From contig JALOLN010000141.1 in the NCBI GenBank assembly GCA_025455945.1, positions 1-5,713 of the forward strand: a stretch of DNA of 5,713 nucleotides. Direction: 5' to 3'. This document shows, in pieces, positions 1 through 5,539 of the stretch; the stretch's first letter is position 1; each line of letters starts with the position of its first letter. The translations under genes and the position numbers were made by a program. Source of the DNA: Actinomycetes bacterium (GTDB lineage Bacteria; Actinomycetota; Actinomycetes; Prado026). The notes beneath the pieces were generated by a model. That model was not told the origin of the DNA. It made no database searches and worked only from the letters and a program-made list of their open reading frames with translations.

Positions 1-2
1 CG

Positions 3-95
3 GAGCCGGTCTGGACCCCGGCCGGACGCCGTCCGCTCGGTGAGGTGGTCACCGAGGCGGCCCGTCGGCTGCGCGAGCTGCGCCTCGCCCTGTGA
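3..95 (+). CDS. C-terminal tail of an unidentified gene (5' end outside window)
   Basis: This is the last 30 codons of a rightward gene that begins before the window and ends at a TGA (93-95). The visible protein begins EPVWTPAGRRPLGEVVTEAA and ends in a basic, leucine-rich helix (RRLRELRLAL). The frame is believed coding because nearly every third base is G or C; one alternative frame is stopped at 41-43 and the other has a poorer codon pattern. The amphipathic end suggests a soluble helical C-terminus, but no family can be named from so little. It converges on the thiolase gene, with 12 bases between the two stop codons. Confidence 0.6.
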   Translation, partial: EPVWTPAGRRPLGEVVTEAARRLRELRLAL

Positions 96-110
96 GCCGT
101 CCGGGGCTCA
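93..110. terminator. Bidirectional hairpin between convergent genes
   Basis: TGAGCC (93-98) and GGCTCA (105-110) are a perfect 6-bp inverted repeat with a 6-base loop. The left arm contains the TGA of the rightward gene; the right arm contains the reverse complement of the TGA of the leftward thiolase gene. A symmetric stem exactly between convergent genes fits a shared terminator. There is no T-tract on either side, which is common in high-GC actinobacteria but makes termination efficiency uncertain. Confidence 0.45.
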
Positions 111-1325
111 GGAGAGGCGCTGCAGGACCATGGCCATCCCCTGGCCGCCACCGACGCACATCGTCTCCAGGCCGAGCTCCTTGTCGTGGGTGCGCAGGGA
201 GTTGATGAGCGTCGTGGTGATCCGGGCGCCGGTCATGCCGAACGGGTGACCGACCGCGATCGCCCCGCCGTTGACGTTGAGCTTCTCCATCGGGATGCCG
301 AGCTCCCGGGCGGACGGGATCACCTGGGCGGCGAACGCCTCGTTGATCTCGACGAGGTCGATGTCGTCGATGGTCAGGCCGGCCCGCGCCAGCGCCCTTC
401 GGGACGCCTCGACCGGCCCCAGGCCCATGATCTCCGGGGACAGTCCGGTCACGCCGGTGGAGACCACCCGCGCCAGCGGGGTGATGCCGAGCTCACGCGC
501 CCGGGTGTCGGACATGACGACGAGGGCGGCCGCACCGTCGTTGAGCGGGCAGCAGTTGCCGGCTGTGACCGTCCCCTCGGGGCGGAACACCGGCCGGAGC
601 TGGGCCACCGCCTCCAGCGTCACCCCCGGCCGGGGGCCGTCGTCGGCGGCGACCACGGTGCCGTCGGGGGTGGTGACCGGGGTGGTCTCGCGGGCCCAGA
701 ACCCCGACGCGATGGCTTGCTCCGCCAGGTTCTGCGACCGGACGCCGAACTCGTCCTGCTCCGCCCGGGTCACGCCGTGGGCGGTGGCGACGTTCTCCGC
801 GGTCTGGCCCATGGCGATGTAGGCGTCGGGCACCAGCCCGTCGTCGCGGGGGTCGTGCCAGGGGGTGTTGGCGGCGGCGGTCTGCGCGGTGCGCTCCTGG
901 GCGGCGGCGAATACCGGGTTCATCGTGTCGGGCAGCGAGTCGCTGCTGCCCGTCCGGTAGCTGGACACCGACTCCACACCCGCGCTGATGAACGCGTCGC
1001 CCTCGCCGGCCCTGATCGCGTGCAGGGCCATCCGGGTGGTCTGCAGGGACGACGCGCAGTAGCGGGTGATCGTCGTCCCGGGCAGGTGGTCCAGTCCGAG
1101 CAGGACGGCGACGACCCGGCCCATGTTGAACCCCTGGGCGCCACCGGGGAGCCCGCACCCGAGCATGAGGTCGTCGATCTCGGTCGGGTCGAGCTGGGGG
1201 ACCTGGTCCAGCGCCGCCCGGACGATGGTCGCGGTGAGGTCGTCGGGTCGGACCCCGGCGAGGGACCCCTTGTGGGCGCGGCCGATGGGTGAGCGGGCGG
1301 CAGCGACGATGACGGCCTCGGGCAC
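108..1325 (-). CDS. Thiolase, acetyl-CoA C-acyltransferase (FadA3-like)
   Basis: This 405-residue protein has the usual length and all hallmarks of a thiolase, catalysing reversible thiolytic cleavage of 3-ketoacyl-CoA, or acetoacetyl-CoA formation, in the cytoplasm. The nucleophilic cysteine is Cys90 in TRYCASSLQTTRMA. Also present are GNCCPLNDGAAAL (257-269), NEAF (328-331), GGAIAVGHPFGMTGAR (353-368, catalytic His360) and CVGGGQGMA with the second catalytic Cys390. The N-terminus PEAVIVAAARSPIGRA is the normal family start, so I place initiation at the GTG at 1325; the frame stays open far upstream but only as antisense of the neighbouring gene. A GAGGAG ribosome-binding site lies 5 bases upstream, inside the end of the SGNH gene. 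It is the last gene of a three-gene operon, with a 2-base gap to the preceding stop. From memory the sequence resembles M. tuberculosis FadA3 (Rv1074c), also adjacent to a GDSL esterase gene. Chain-length preference cannot be read from sequence. Confidence 0.95.
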   Translation of the reverse strand: MPEAVIVAAARSPIGRAHKGSLAGVRPDDLTATIVRAALDQVPQLDPTEIDDLMLGCGLPGGAQGFNMGRVVAVLLGLDHLPGTTITRYCASSLQTTRMALHAIRAGEGDAFISAGVESVSSYRTGSSDSLPDTMNPVFAAAQERTAQTAAANTPWHDPRDDGLVPDAYIAMGQTAENVATAHGVTRAEQDEFGVRSQNLAEQAIASGFWARETTPVTTPDGTVVAADDGPRPGVTLEAVAQLRPVFRPEGTVTAGNCCPLNDGAAALVVMSDTRARELGITPLARVVSTGVTGLSPEIMGLGPVEASRRALARAGLTIDDIDLVEINEAFAAQVIPSARELGIPMEKLNVNGGAIAVGHPFGMTGARITTTLINSLRTHDKELGLETMCVGGGQGMAMVLQRLS

Positions 1326-1327
1326 GG

Positions 1328-2356
1328 CTACTCCTCGGGGTGGGGTGACGCGGGATCGGACGGGTCGGTGGACGGCTCGGGGGGCCGGCGGATGGGGATG
1401 CGCCGCCGCAGCGTGGCCCAGCGCCCGGCCCGGCTGTGGTCGCGGCCGCCGACCGTGGTGGCGACGACCTCGGCCCCGCCGTGCTCGGCGGCCTCCGCGG
1501 CGACCTCTGCGATCGGGGCGACGTGCTCCCCGCGCGCGGCCACCGGCGCGGCGTCCGGGTCGGGGCCGAACCCCAGGGCCGCGCACACCGACGGCAGCAG
1601 GACCGCGCCGAGGTGGCGGTAGCCGAGGGAGGAGGGGTGGAACCGGTCGGCGCTGAAGTACTCCCCGGGGCGGGCTGCGAACTCCGGCCCGAGCAGGTCG
1701 GCGAGGGAGACCGCCCGGCCCCCCGCCTCGACAGTCGCGATCGCCTGCGCGGCGGCCAGCATCCGGGACCAGCGTCGACCGATGGTCCGCAGCGGCTCCG
1801 GGAGGGGCTCCACCGTGCCGAGGTCGGGACAGCACCCGACGACGACCGCACAGCCGCCGTCCACCAGCTGCCGCACGACCTGGCCGAGGTGCCGCACCGA
1901 CGTGCGCGGTGGGACGGCGTGGGTGACGTCGTTCGCGCCGACGACGATGACGGCGACGTCGGGGGCGAGGTCCAGGGCCCGCTCGACCTGCGGGTAGAGA
2001 CCGCTGGTCTGCGCGCCGACCACGGCGAGGCTGACCAGCGAGACCGGGCGGCCGCTCACCGCGGCAAGGCCGGTGGCGACGACCACCGCCGGGGTGTCGG
2101 CCGGGGTGTCCGCGCCCAGGCCGGCGGCAGCGGAGTCGCCGAGCACCACCAGCCGCAGCGGGTCGCCGCCCCGGTGGGACGGGCCGTACCAGCCGCTGAC
2201 CGAGAAGGGCTCGGTGGTCGGCGTGCCCACCCGGCGCCGCGCCAGCATGGCCTGGCCCTTGAGGAACGCCACGGTCCCGCCGGCCAGCCCCAGCGCACCG
2301 CCTCCGCCGTAGGCGGCCGTGGCCGCGATCCGGCGGGCCCGGGCGGCCCGGCTCAT
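1328..2356 (-). CDS. SGNH/GDSL-family hydrolase, membrane-anchored (Rv1075c-like)
   Basis: This 342-residue protein carries the SGNH hydrolase blocks in order: block I VVLGDSAAAG with nucleophile Ser75, block II glycine at about Gly114 (AVVGAQTSG), block III GAND with Asn142, and block V ADRFHPS with Asp237 and His240. All four signature residues are intact, so an active esterase or lipase is expected. Residues about 11-33 are a glycine/alanine-rich hydrophobic stretch after a basic start (SRAARARR), read as an uncleaved signal-anchor; there is no lipobox cysteine, so the catalytic domain should face outward. After about residue 265 a non-catalytic tail of roughly 75 residues is alanine-rich, then arginine- and proline-rich. 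The ATG at 2356 gives a sensible N-terminus but has no clear Shine-Dalgarno sequence. It is the middle gene of the operon, 24 bases after the MBL hydrolase stop. M. tuberculosis has a GDSL esterase (Rv1075c) beside fadA3, which this matches in position and type. The substrate is unknown. Confidence 0.92.
   Translation of the reverse strand: MSRAARARRIAATAAYGGGGALGLAGGTVAFLKGQAMLARRRVGTPTTEPFSVSGWYGPSHRGGDPLRLVVLGDSAAAGLGADTPADTPAVVVATGLAAVSGRPVSLVSLAVVGAQTSGLYPQVERALDLAPDVAVIVVGANDVTHAVPPRTSVRHLGQVVRQLVDGGCAVVVGCCPDLGTVEPLPEPLRTIGRRWSRMLAAAQAIATVEAGGRAVSLADLLGPEFAARPGEYFSADRFHPSSLGYRHLGAVLLPSVCAALGFGPDPDAAPVAARGEHVAPIAEVAAEAAEHGGAEVVATTVGGRDHSRAGRWATLRRRIPIRRPPEPSTDPSDPASPHPEE
1331..1336 (-). 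promoter_or_regulatory. Ribosome-binding site of the thiolase gene
   Basis: On the minus strand GAGGAG lies 5 bases before the GTG at 1325 and overlaps the last codons of the SGNH hydrolase (Glu-Glu-stop). It fixes the thiolase start and implies that translation of the two genes is linked. Confidence 0.7.
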
Positions 2357-2367
2357 CGGGGAACCCG

Positions 2368-2380
2368 GCGCCGCCGGCGC
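2368..2380. other. Small hairpin between the MBL and SGNH genes
   Basis: GCGCC, a 3-base loop and GGCGC form a perfect 5-bp stem filling about half of the 24-base gap between the MBL stop and the SGNH start. It occupies the place where a ribosome-binding site would be sought, and none is visible. It may affect translation of the downstream gene or simply reflect GC-rich composition. Confidence 0.25.
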
Positions 2381-3121
2381 TCAGAACCCGCCACGGAAGC
2401 CCCGCGGGCGGGACAGGAAGCCACGGATGGCCTCACGTGCGTGGTCGCGGATCTCCGGGCCGTGGGTGAAGGCGACCACGTCGTAGTCCAGCTCGCCGAG
2501 GACGTGCGCCGTCTCCTTGGTCAGCCGCACGTCGGTGCAGAACGACAGGACCGGCCAGGTGACCCGGGAGCGCATGTTCCAGATGGCGTCGCCGGTGATG
2601 AGCAGGCGGGTGGGCTCGTGGAGCAGCGAGACGTGACCCGGGGTGTGCCCCGGGGTGTGGACGACGCGCAGCCCGCCCCCGACGTCCACGACCTGCCCGT
2701 CGCGGAGCTCCTCGGTGACGCTGGCCGCGGCGAAGCCGGCCTGACGGCGGATCAGCCGCCCCGCGGTCGTGGCCGGATCCAGGGGCGGGGGGGTGCCGTG
2801 CCGGAGGTCCTCGGCGTCGGCCGTGTGCACCGCCACCGCCGCACCCGTCCGGCGGGCCAGCTCGGCCAGGCCGCCGGCGTGGTCGAGGTGGGCGTGCGTG
2901 ACGACGATGCGCGTGACCTCGGAGGGCGCCGCGCCGATCTGGGCCAGCGCCGCGAGGATCCGGGCCGGGGCGTTGCGCAGCCCGGTGTCGACGAGGGTGA
3001 CCTGGCCGTCGGCGTCGCGGAACAGGAACGAGTTGATCAGGTCCCACGGGGTCGTGGGGACCCGCCAGACCTCAGGCCCGAGCGGCAGCGCTGCCTCGCC
3101 CACGTCGTCCAGCCTAGCCAT
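2381..3121 (-). CDS. Metallo-beta-lactamase-fold hydrolase
   Basis: This is a compact single-domain MBL-fold hydrolase of 246 residues. It has the zinc motif THAHLDH (75-81; ligands His76, His78, Asp80, His81), HTPGHTPGH (155-163, ligand probably His159), TGDAIW with the bridging Asp178, and a final histidine in FTHG (His220). A dinuclear metal site is therefore intact. The family hydrolyses esters, thioesters and lactones; glyoxalase II-like or lactonase-like activity is possible, but the sequence does not decide the substrate. There is no signal peptide, so it should be cytoplasmic. It heads a leftward operon with the SGNH hydrolase and thiolase and is divergent from cbs. The ATG at 3121 gives the longest product but lacks a Shine-Dalgarno sequence. 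A GTG at 3103 (codon 7) lies 7 bases after a TAGGCT -10-like box, exactly as at the leaderless-looking cbs start, and may be the true start, giving 240 residues. Confidence 0.92.
   Translation of the reverse strand: MARLDDVGEAALPLGPEVWRVPTTPWDLINSFLFRDADGQVTLVDTGLRNAPARILAALAQIGAAPSEVTRIVVTHAHLDHAGGLAELARRTGAAVAVHTADAEDLRHGTPPPLDPATTAGRLIRRQAGFAAASVTEELRDGQVVDVGGGLRVVHTPGHTPGHVSLLHEPTRLLITGDAIWNMRSRVTWPVLSFCTDVRLTKETAHVLGELDYDVVAFTHGPEIRDHAREAIRGFLSRPRGFRGGF
3111..3116 (-). promoter_or_regulatory. Putative -10 box for the leftward operon
   Basis: Read on the minus strand this is TAGGCT, matching the actinobacterial TANNNT -10 pattern. Seven bases separate it from a GTG at 3103-3101, in frame with the MBL hydrolase. 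If used, transcription would start at or next to that GTG and give a leaderless mRNA. It falls inside codons 2-4 of the longer MBL reading, so this promoter and the ATG at 3121 cannot both be the main signals. Confidence 0.4.
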
Positions 3122-3134
3122 GGGCCGGACGGGC

Positions 3135-3140
3135 TAGGCT
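3135..3140 (+). promoter_or_regulatory. Putative -10 box for cbs (leaderless)
   Basis: TAGGCT fits the TANNNT -10 pattern and lies 7 bases before the cbs GTG at 3148, so the transcript would begin at or very near the start codon. No Shine-Dalgarno sequence precedes that GTG, consistent with leaderless translation, which is common in actinobacteria. The matching -35 region would fall on the minus-strand -10 box, so the two promoters probably exclude one another. Confidence 0.5.
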
Positions 3141-3147
3141 CCCGGCC

Positions 3148-4515
3148 GTGCACGTCTACGACTCGGTGGTCGACCTCGTGGGGGGCACCCCCCTGGTCCG
3201 GCTGACCAGGGTGACGGCCGGGCTGACGGCGACGGTGCTCGCCAAGGTCGAGTACCTCAACCCGGGCGGGTCGGTGAAGGACCGCATCGCGGTGCGCATG
3301 ATCGAGGCGGCCGAGGCCGAGGGGCTGCTCGTTCCGGGGGGCACCATCGTCGAGCCGACGTCGGGCAACACGGGTGTGGGTCTGGCACTGGTGGCCCAGC
3401 AGCGCGGCTATCAGTGCGTGTTCGTCGTCCCGGACAAGGTGTCGGCGGACAAGATCAACGTGCTCAGGGCCTACGGGGCCCGGGTGGAGGTCTGCCCGAC
3501 GGCGGTGCCACCGGAGCACCCCGACTCGTACTACAGCGTCAGCGACCGGCTGGCCCGCGAGATCCGGGGCGCGTGGAAGCCGGACCAGTACGCGAACCCG
3601 AACAACCCGCGCTCGCACTACGAGTCGACCGGGCCGGAGATCTGGACGGCGACGCAGGGTCGGGTGACCTGCTTCGTCGCCGGGATCGGCACGGGCGGGA
3701 CGATCACCGGCACCGGGCGGTACCTGGCGGAGGTGTCGGGCGGCCGGGTCCGGATCGTGGGGGCCGACCCGGAGGGCTCGGTCTACAGCGGCGGCACCGG
3801 CCGGCCGTACCTCGTCGAGGGGGTCGGCGAGGACTTCTGGCCGGCGGCGTTCGACCCCTCGGTGTGCGACGAGGTCGTGGCGGTGTCCGATCGCGACTCG
3901 TTCGCGATGACCCGGCGGCTGGCCCGCGAGGAGGGGCTGCTCGTCGGCGGCTCCTGCGGGATGGCGGTCGTGGCGGCCCTGCAGGTCGCGGCCCGCCTCG
4001 GGCCGGACGACGTCGTCGTGGTGCTGCTGCCCGACTCCGGCCGCGGCTACCTGTCGAAGGTCTTCAACGACGAGTGGATGGCGTCGTACGGGTTCCTCGC
4101 TGCGGACGCCGGGCAGACCGTCGGCGACGTGCTGCGAGGCAAGAGCGGGGCGCTGCCGCCACTGGTGCACACCCACCCGAACGAGACGCTCGCCGAGGCG
4201 ATCGCGATCCTGCGCGAGTACGGCGTCTCCCAGCTGCCGGTCGTGCGGGCCGAGCCCCCCGTGATGGCGGCCGAGGTCGCCGGGTCGGTCGTGGAGCGCG
4301 ACCTGCTCGACGCGCTCTTCTCGGGCCGGGCCCGGCTGAGCGACCGCATCGAGCAGCACCTGAGCGCTCCGCTGCCTGGCGTCGGCGTGGGCGAGCCCGT
4401 GGCGCACGCGGTGCGGGCGCTGGAGTCGGCCGACGCGCTGCTGGTGCTCGACGACGGCAAGCCGGTCGGCGTCCTCACCCGCCAGGACGTCCTGGGCCAC
4501 CTCGCCGCCCGCTGA
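3148..4515 (+). CDS. cbs: Cystathionine beta-synthase
   Basis: This 455-residue PLP enzyme condenses serine and homocysteine to cystathionine in the cytoplasm, the first step of reverse transsulfuration. The catalytic domain spans about residues 1-315. It has GGSVKDR with the PLP-binding Lys44, the substrate loop TSGNTG (71-76, Asn74), the phosphate-binding loop GIGTGGT (179-185), EGVGEDFWP (224-232) and GGSCG with Ser269 at the pyridine nitrogen. Two CBS domains (about 330-393 and 395-455) form a Bateman module; in some relatives this binds S-adenosylmethionine, but the effector here is unknown. There is no N-terminal haem domain, as usual in bacteria. From the first residue, the spacing to GGTPLVRL equals that which I recall for M. 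tuberculosis Cbs, supporting the GTG at 3148 although it has no ribosome-binding site. Cysteine synthase is excluded by the EGVGEDF motif and the CBS pair. The gene is divergent from the MBL operon across a very short shared promoter. Confidence 0.97.
   Translation: MHVYDSVVDLVGGTPLVRLTRVTAGLTATVLAKVEYLNPGGSVKDRIAVRMIEAAEAEGLLVPGGTIVEPTSGNTGVGLALVAQQRGYQCVFVVPDKVSADKINVLRAYGARVEVCPTAVPPEHPDSYYSVSDRLAREIRGAWKPDQYANPNNPRSHYESTGPEIWTATQGRVTCFVAGIGTGGTITGTGRYLAEVSGGRVRIVGADPEGSVYSGGTGRPYLVEGVGEDFWPAAFDPSVCDEVVAVSDRDSFAMTRRLAREEGLLVGGSCGMAVVAALQVAARLGPDDVVVVLLPDSGRGYLSKVFNDEWMASYGFLAADAGQTVGDVLRGKSGALPPLVHTHPNETLAEAIAILREYGVSQLPVVRAEPPVMAAEVAGSVVERDLLDALFSGRARLSDRIEQHLSAPLPGVGVGEPVAHAVRALESADALLVLDDGKPVGVLTRQDVLGHLAAR
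3180..3211 (+). promoter_or_regulatory. Overlapping hairpins in the first codons of cbs
   Basis: Codons 15-22 contain CCCTGGTC (3191-3198) and GACCAGGG (3204-3211), a perfect 8-bp stem with a 5-base loop. Just upstream GGGGGG (3180-3185) and CCCCCC (3188-3193) form a second inverted repeat sharing three bases with the first, so the two pairings compete. The right arm uses AGG for Arg21, normally rare in such GC-rich genes. In a leaderless mRNA this lies about 33-64 bases from the 5' end, where structure can affect initiation or early elongation. A regulatory role is inference. Confidence 0.35.
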
Positions 4516-4528
4516 GAGGGACCTCAGC
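4511..4528 (+). terminator. Weak hairpin over the cbs stop codon
   Basis: GCTGAG (4511-4516), a 6-base loop and CTCAGC (4523-4528) form a perfect 6-bp stem containing the cbs TGA. The design matches the hairpin at 93-110, with a stop codon in the stem and a 6-base loop. There is no T-tract. It could be a partial terminator, but read-through into the LamG-like gene 66 bases downstream is plausible. Confidence 0.3.
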
Positions 4529-4581
4529 CTCTGGGTGCCGAGCCCGCAGCGGCGCACGCTGGAGGCGCGGAGGTGGTGGAG
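4529..4581 (+). repeat. Upstream part of tandem duplication, copy 1
   Basis: This leader is repeated at 5485-5539. CTCTGGGT (4529-4536) and a 23-base identical block (4542-4564) recur 956 bases downstream, followed by GGAGG and a GGTGGAG before the ATG in both copies. The identical block contains the inverted repeat CAGCG (4547-4551), 5 bases, CGCTG (4557-4561). No TANNNT -10 box is present, so either the promoter is of a different class or this gene is read through from cbs. Confidence 0.75.
4569..4573 (+). promoter_or_regulatory. Ribosome-binding site of LamG-like gene copy 1
   Basis: GGAGG lies 8 bases before the ATG at 4582, and the same motif and spacing recur at copy 2 (5527-5531 and ATG 5540). 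This decides the start in favour of ATG 4582 over the in-frame GTGs at 4573 and 4576; 4573 overlaps the motif itself and neither is preserved in frame in copy 2. Confidence 0.7.
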
Positions 4582-5382
4582 ATGCGGTCGAAGGTGATGC
4601 GGGTGCTGGTCGTCCCCGTGCTGGCGGTGCTGGCACTGCTGCTCGCCCAGCCGGCCGGCGCCGCGGACGGCCCGTCGGTGGTGCTGTGGAACCACCTGAA
4701 CAACCGGTGGAGCGTGCAGCACAGCGTCGTCGGCGCCGACTTCCAGATCCTGGGCACGCCGGTGTTCCGGGCCGGGGTGAGCGGCAAGGCGATCGGAGCG
4801 CTGGACGACGAGTCGCTGCTGCTGATGCCCTCGCGGCAGTTCTTCGGCGCGGACAAGACGCAGGGCACCGTGTCGGTGTACCTGCAGAAGAAGATGGTGG
4901 CGTCGGTGCCGGGCGAGACGCCGTACGCCGGGATCTTCGGTGCCCAGGCCTACGACTTCCAGGACGCCTGGTGCCAGAGCGCGGTGAAGAACCCCGGCAG
5001 CGACTCGTGCACGAACTACGCGGTCGAGGCGCTGTGGGGTGACGGGCTGTCCGGCCCGGCCGGGCTCTACGTGTCGGTCGTCGACAGCGCCGGCACCTGG
5101 CACCAGGCCGTCGACTCCGCGTTCAACACCAGGGCGGTCCCGGTCGGGGTGTGGGTGCACGCACAGTTCGTCTGGGACATCCGTGGGATCAACGGCACGA
5201 GGGACACGATCCGGATCTACCGCGACGGCAAGGTCGTCGCCCGGTACAGCCAGCCGATCGCCAACGTGCGGTGGCTGCCGACCCCGGTGGCCGTCGCCGG
5301 TATGCACGCCGCCAACCGGCTGAACCGGCCGGCGCTGCTGGTCGACGAGCTGCAGGTGTTCGACCGGGCGGTCACGCCGTAG
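4582..5382 (+). CDS. Secreted LamG/concanavalin A-like protein, copy 1
   Basis: This 266-residue protein begins with a Sec-type signal peptide: basic MRSKVMR, a hydrophobic core (8-22) and AQPAGAA, with cleavage predicted around 27-29. The mature part, about 238 residues, is rich in beta-strand-like stretches and ends VDELQVFDRAVTP (254-266), the classic closing strand of LamG-type jellyroll domains; RIYRDGKVVARYSQPI (211-226) resembles the preceding hairpin. Only two cysteines are present, Cys131 and Cys143, probably one disulfide in a loop. There is no transmembrane segment, lipobox, sortase motif or visible catalytic motif, so it is likely a freely secreted or loosely attached binding protein. 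The ligand is unknown; such folds bind carbohydrate or protein. It follows cbs by 66 bases and is followed 157 bases later by a near-identical paralogue. The LamG assignment rests on fold-like motifs rather than a database match; that it is a real secreted gene is much surer. Confidence 0.88.
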   Translation: MRSKVMRVLVVPVLAVLALLLAQPAGAADGPSVVLWNHLNNRWSVQHSVVGADFQILGTPVFRAGVSGKAIGALDDESLLLMPSRQFFGADKTQGTVSVYLQKKMVASVPGETPYAGIFGAQAYDFQDAWCQSAVKNPGSDSCTNYAVEALWGDGLSGPAGLYVSVVDSAGTWHQAVDSAFNTRAVPVGVWVHAQFVWDIRGINGTRDTIRIYRDGKVVARYSQPIANVRWLPTPVAVAGMHAANRLNRPALLVDELQVFDRAVTP

Positions 5383-5384
5383 CG

Positions 5385-5410
5385 GGGCTGACGCCGGTCC
5401 CGACCAGCCC
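5385..5410 (+). terminator. Weak hairpin after LamG-like copy 1
   Basis: GGGCTG (5385-5390) and CAGCCC (5405-5410) pair perfectly over 6 bp around a 14-base loop, starting 3 bases after the stop codon. There is no T-tract and the loop is long, so termination is uncertain. The rest of the 157-base gap to copy 2 shows no gene; its last 55 bases are the repeated leader. Confidence 0.2.
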
Positions 5411-5484
5411 GCAGTACCCGTTCGGCACCCCGATCGGCAAGCCGTCGGCCGCCCTCGGGGGCTCACTGGCAGGGGGACGTCTGG

Positions 5485-5539
5485 CTCTGGGTCCTCGGCC
5501 CGCAGCGGCGCACGCTGGAGTCGTGCGGAGGCGGTGGAG
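5485..5539 (+). repeat. Upstream part of tandem duplication, copy 2
   Basis: This is the second copy of the leader at 4529-4581. CTCTGGGT (5485-5492) and the 23-base identical block (5498-5520) are preserved, including CAGCG (5503-5507), 5 bases, CGCTG (5513-5517). A 2-base length difference lies between this block and the GGAGG motif. Conservation beyond the coding sequence shows that the duplicated unit carried its own leader. Confidence 0.75.
5527..5531 (+). promoter_or_regulatory. Ribosome-binding site of LamG-like gene copy 2
   Basis: GGAGG is 8 bases before the ATG at 5540, identical in motif and spacing to copy 1. Confidence 0.7.

Larger units (their letters stand above)
3111..3140. 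repeat. Perfect 9-bp inverted repeat in the divergent promoter
   Basis: AGCCTAGCC (3111-3119) and GGCTAGGCT (3132-3140) are exact reverse complements separated by 12 bases. Each arm carries a TAGGCT -10-like hexamer pointing outward. The repeat may simply be two back-to-back promoters, or it may also be the operator of a dimeric regulator serving both cbs and the leftward operon. Confidence 0.65.

Noticed and set aside
1326..1835. Extension of the thiolase frame to a 575-residue protein
   Set aside because: The extra 170 residues are Arg/Pro/Gly-rich antisense-like sequence over the SGNH gene in another frame. The normal thiolase N-terminus begins at the GTG at 1325, which has its own ribosome-binding site.
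493..1851. A 452-codon minus-strand frame overlapping the thiolase and SGNH genes
   Set aside because: It is Arg/Pro/Ser-rich low-complexity sequence in the wrong frame of two convincing genes.
2787..2793. A run of seven G in the MBL hydrolase gene, possible phase-variation tract
   Set aside because: It codes for prolines in an intact frame (GTPPPLD), and runs of this length occur by chance in such GC-rich DNA; nothing suggests switching.
1436..3205. A 589-codon plus-strand frame across the SGNH and MBL genes
   Set aside because: It is opposite two genes with complete catalytic motifs and has no recognisable domain; it is a shadow of GC-rich coding sequence.
4573..4581. GTG at 4573 as start of LamG-like copy 1
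   Set aside because: It overlaps the GGAGG ribosome-binding motif and is not preserved in copy 2; the ATG at 4582 has correct spacing and is conserved.
5383..5484. A possible small gene or degraded third paralogue between the two LamG-like genes
   Set aside because: No start with a ribosome-binding site, no similarity to the flanking paralogues and no domain are visible; it is treated as spacer.
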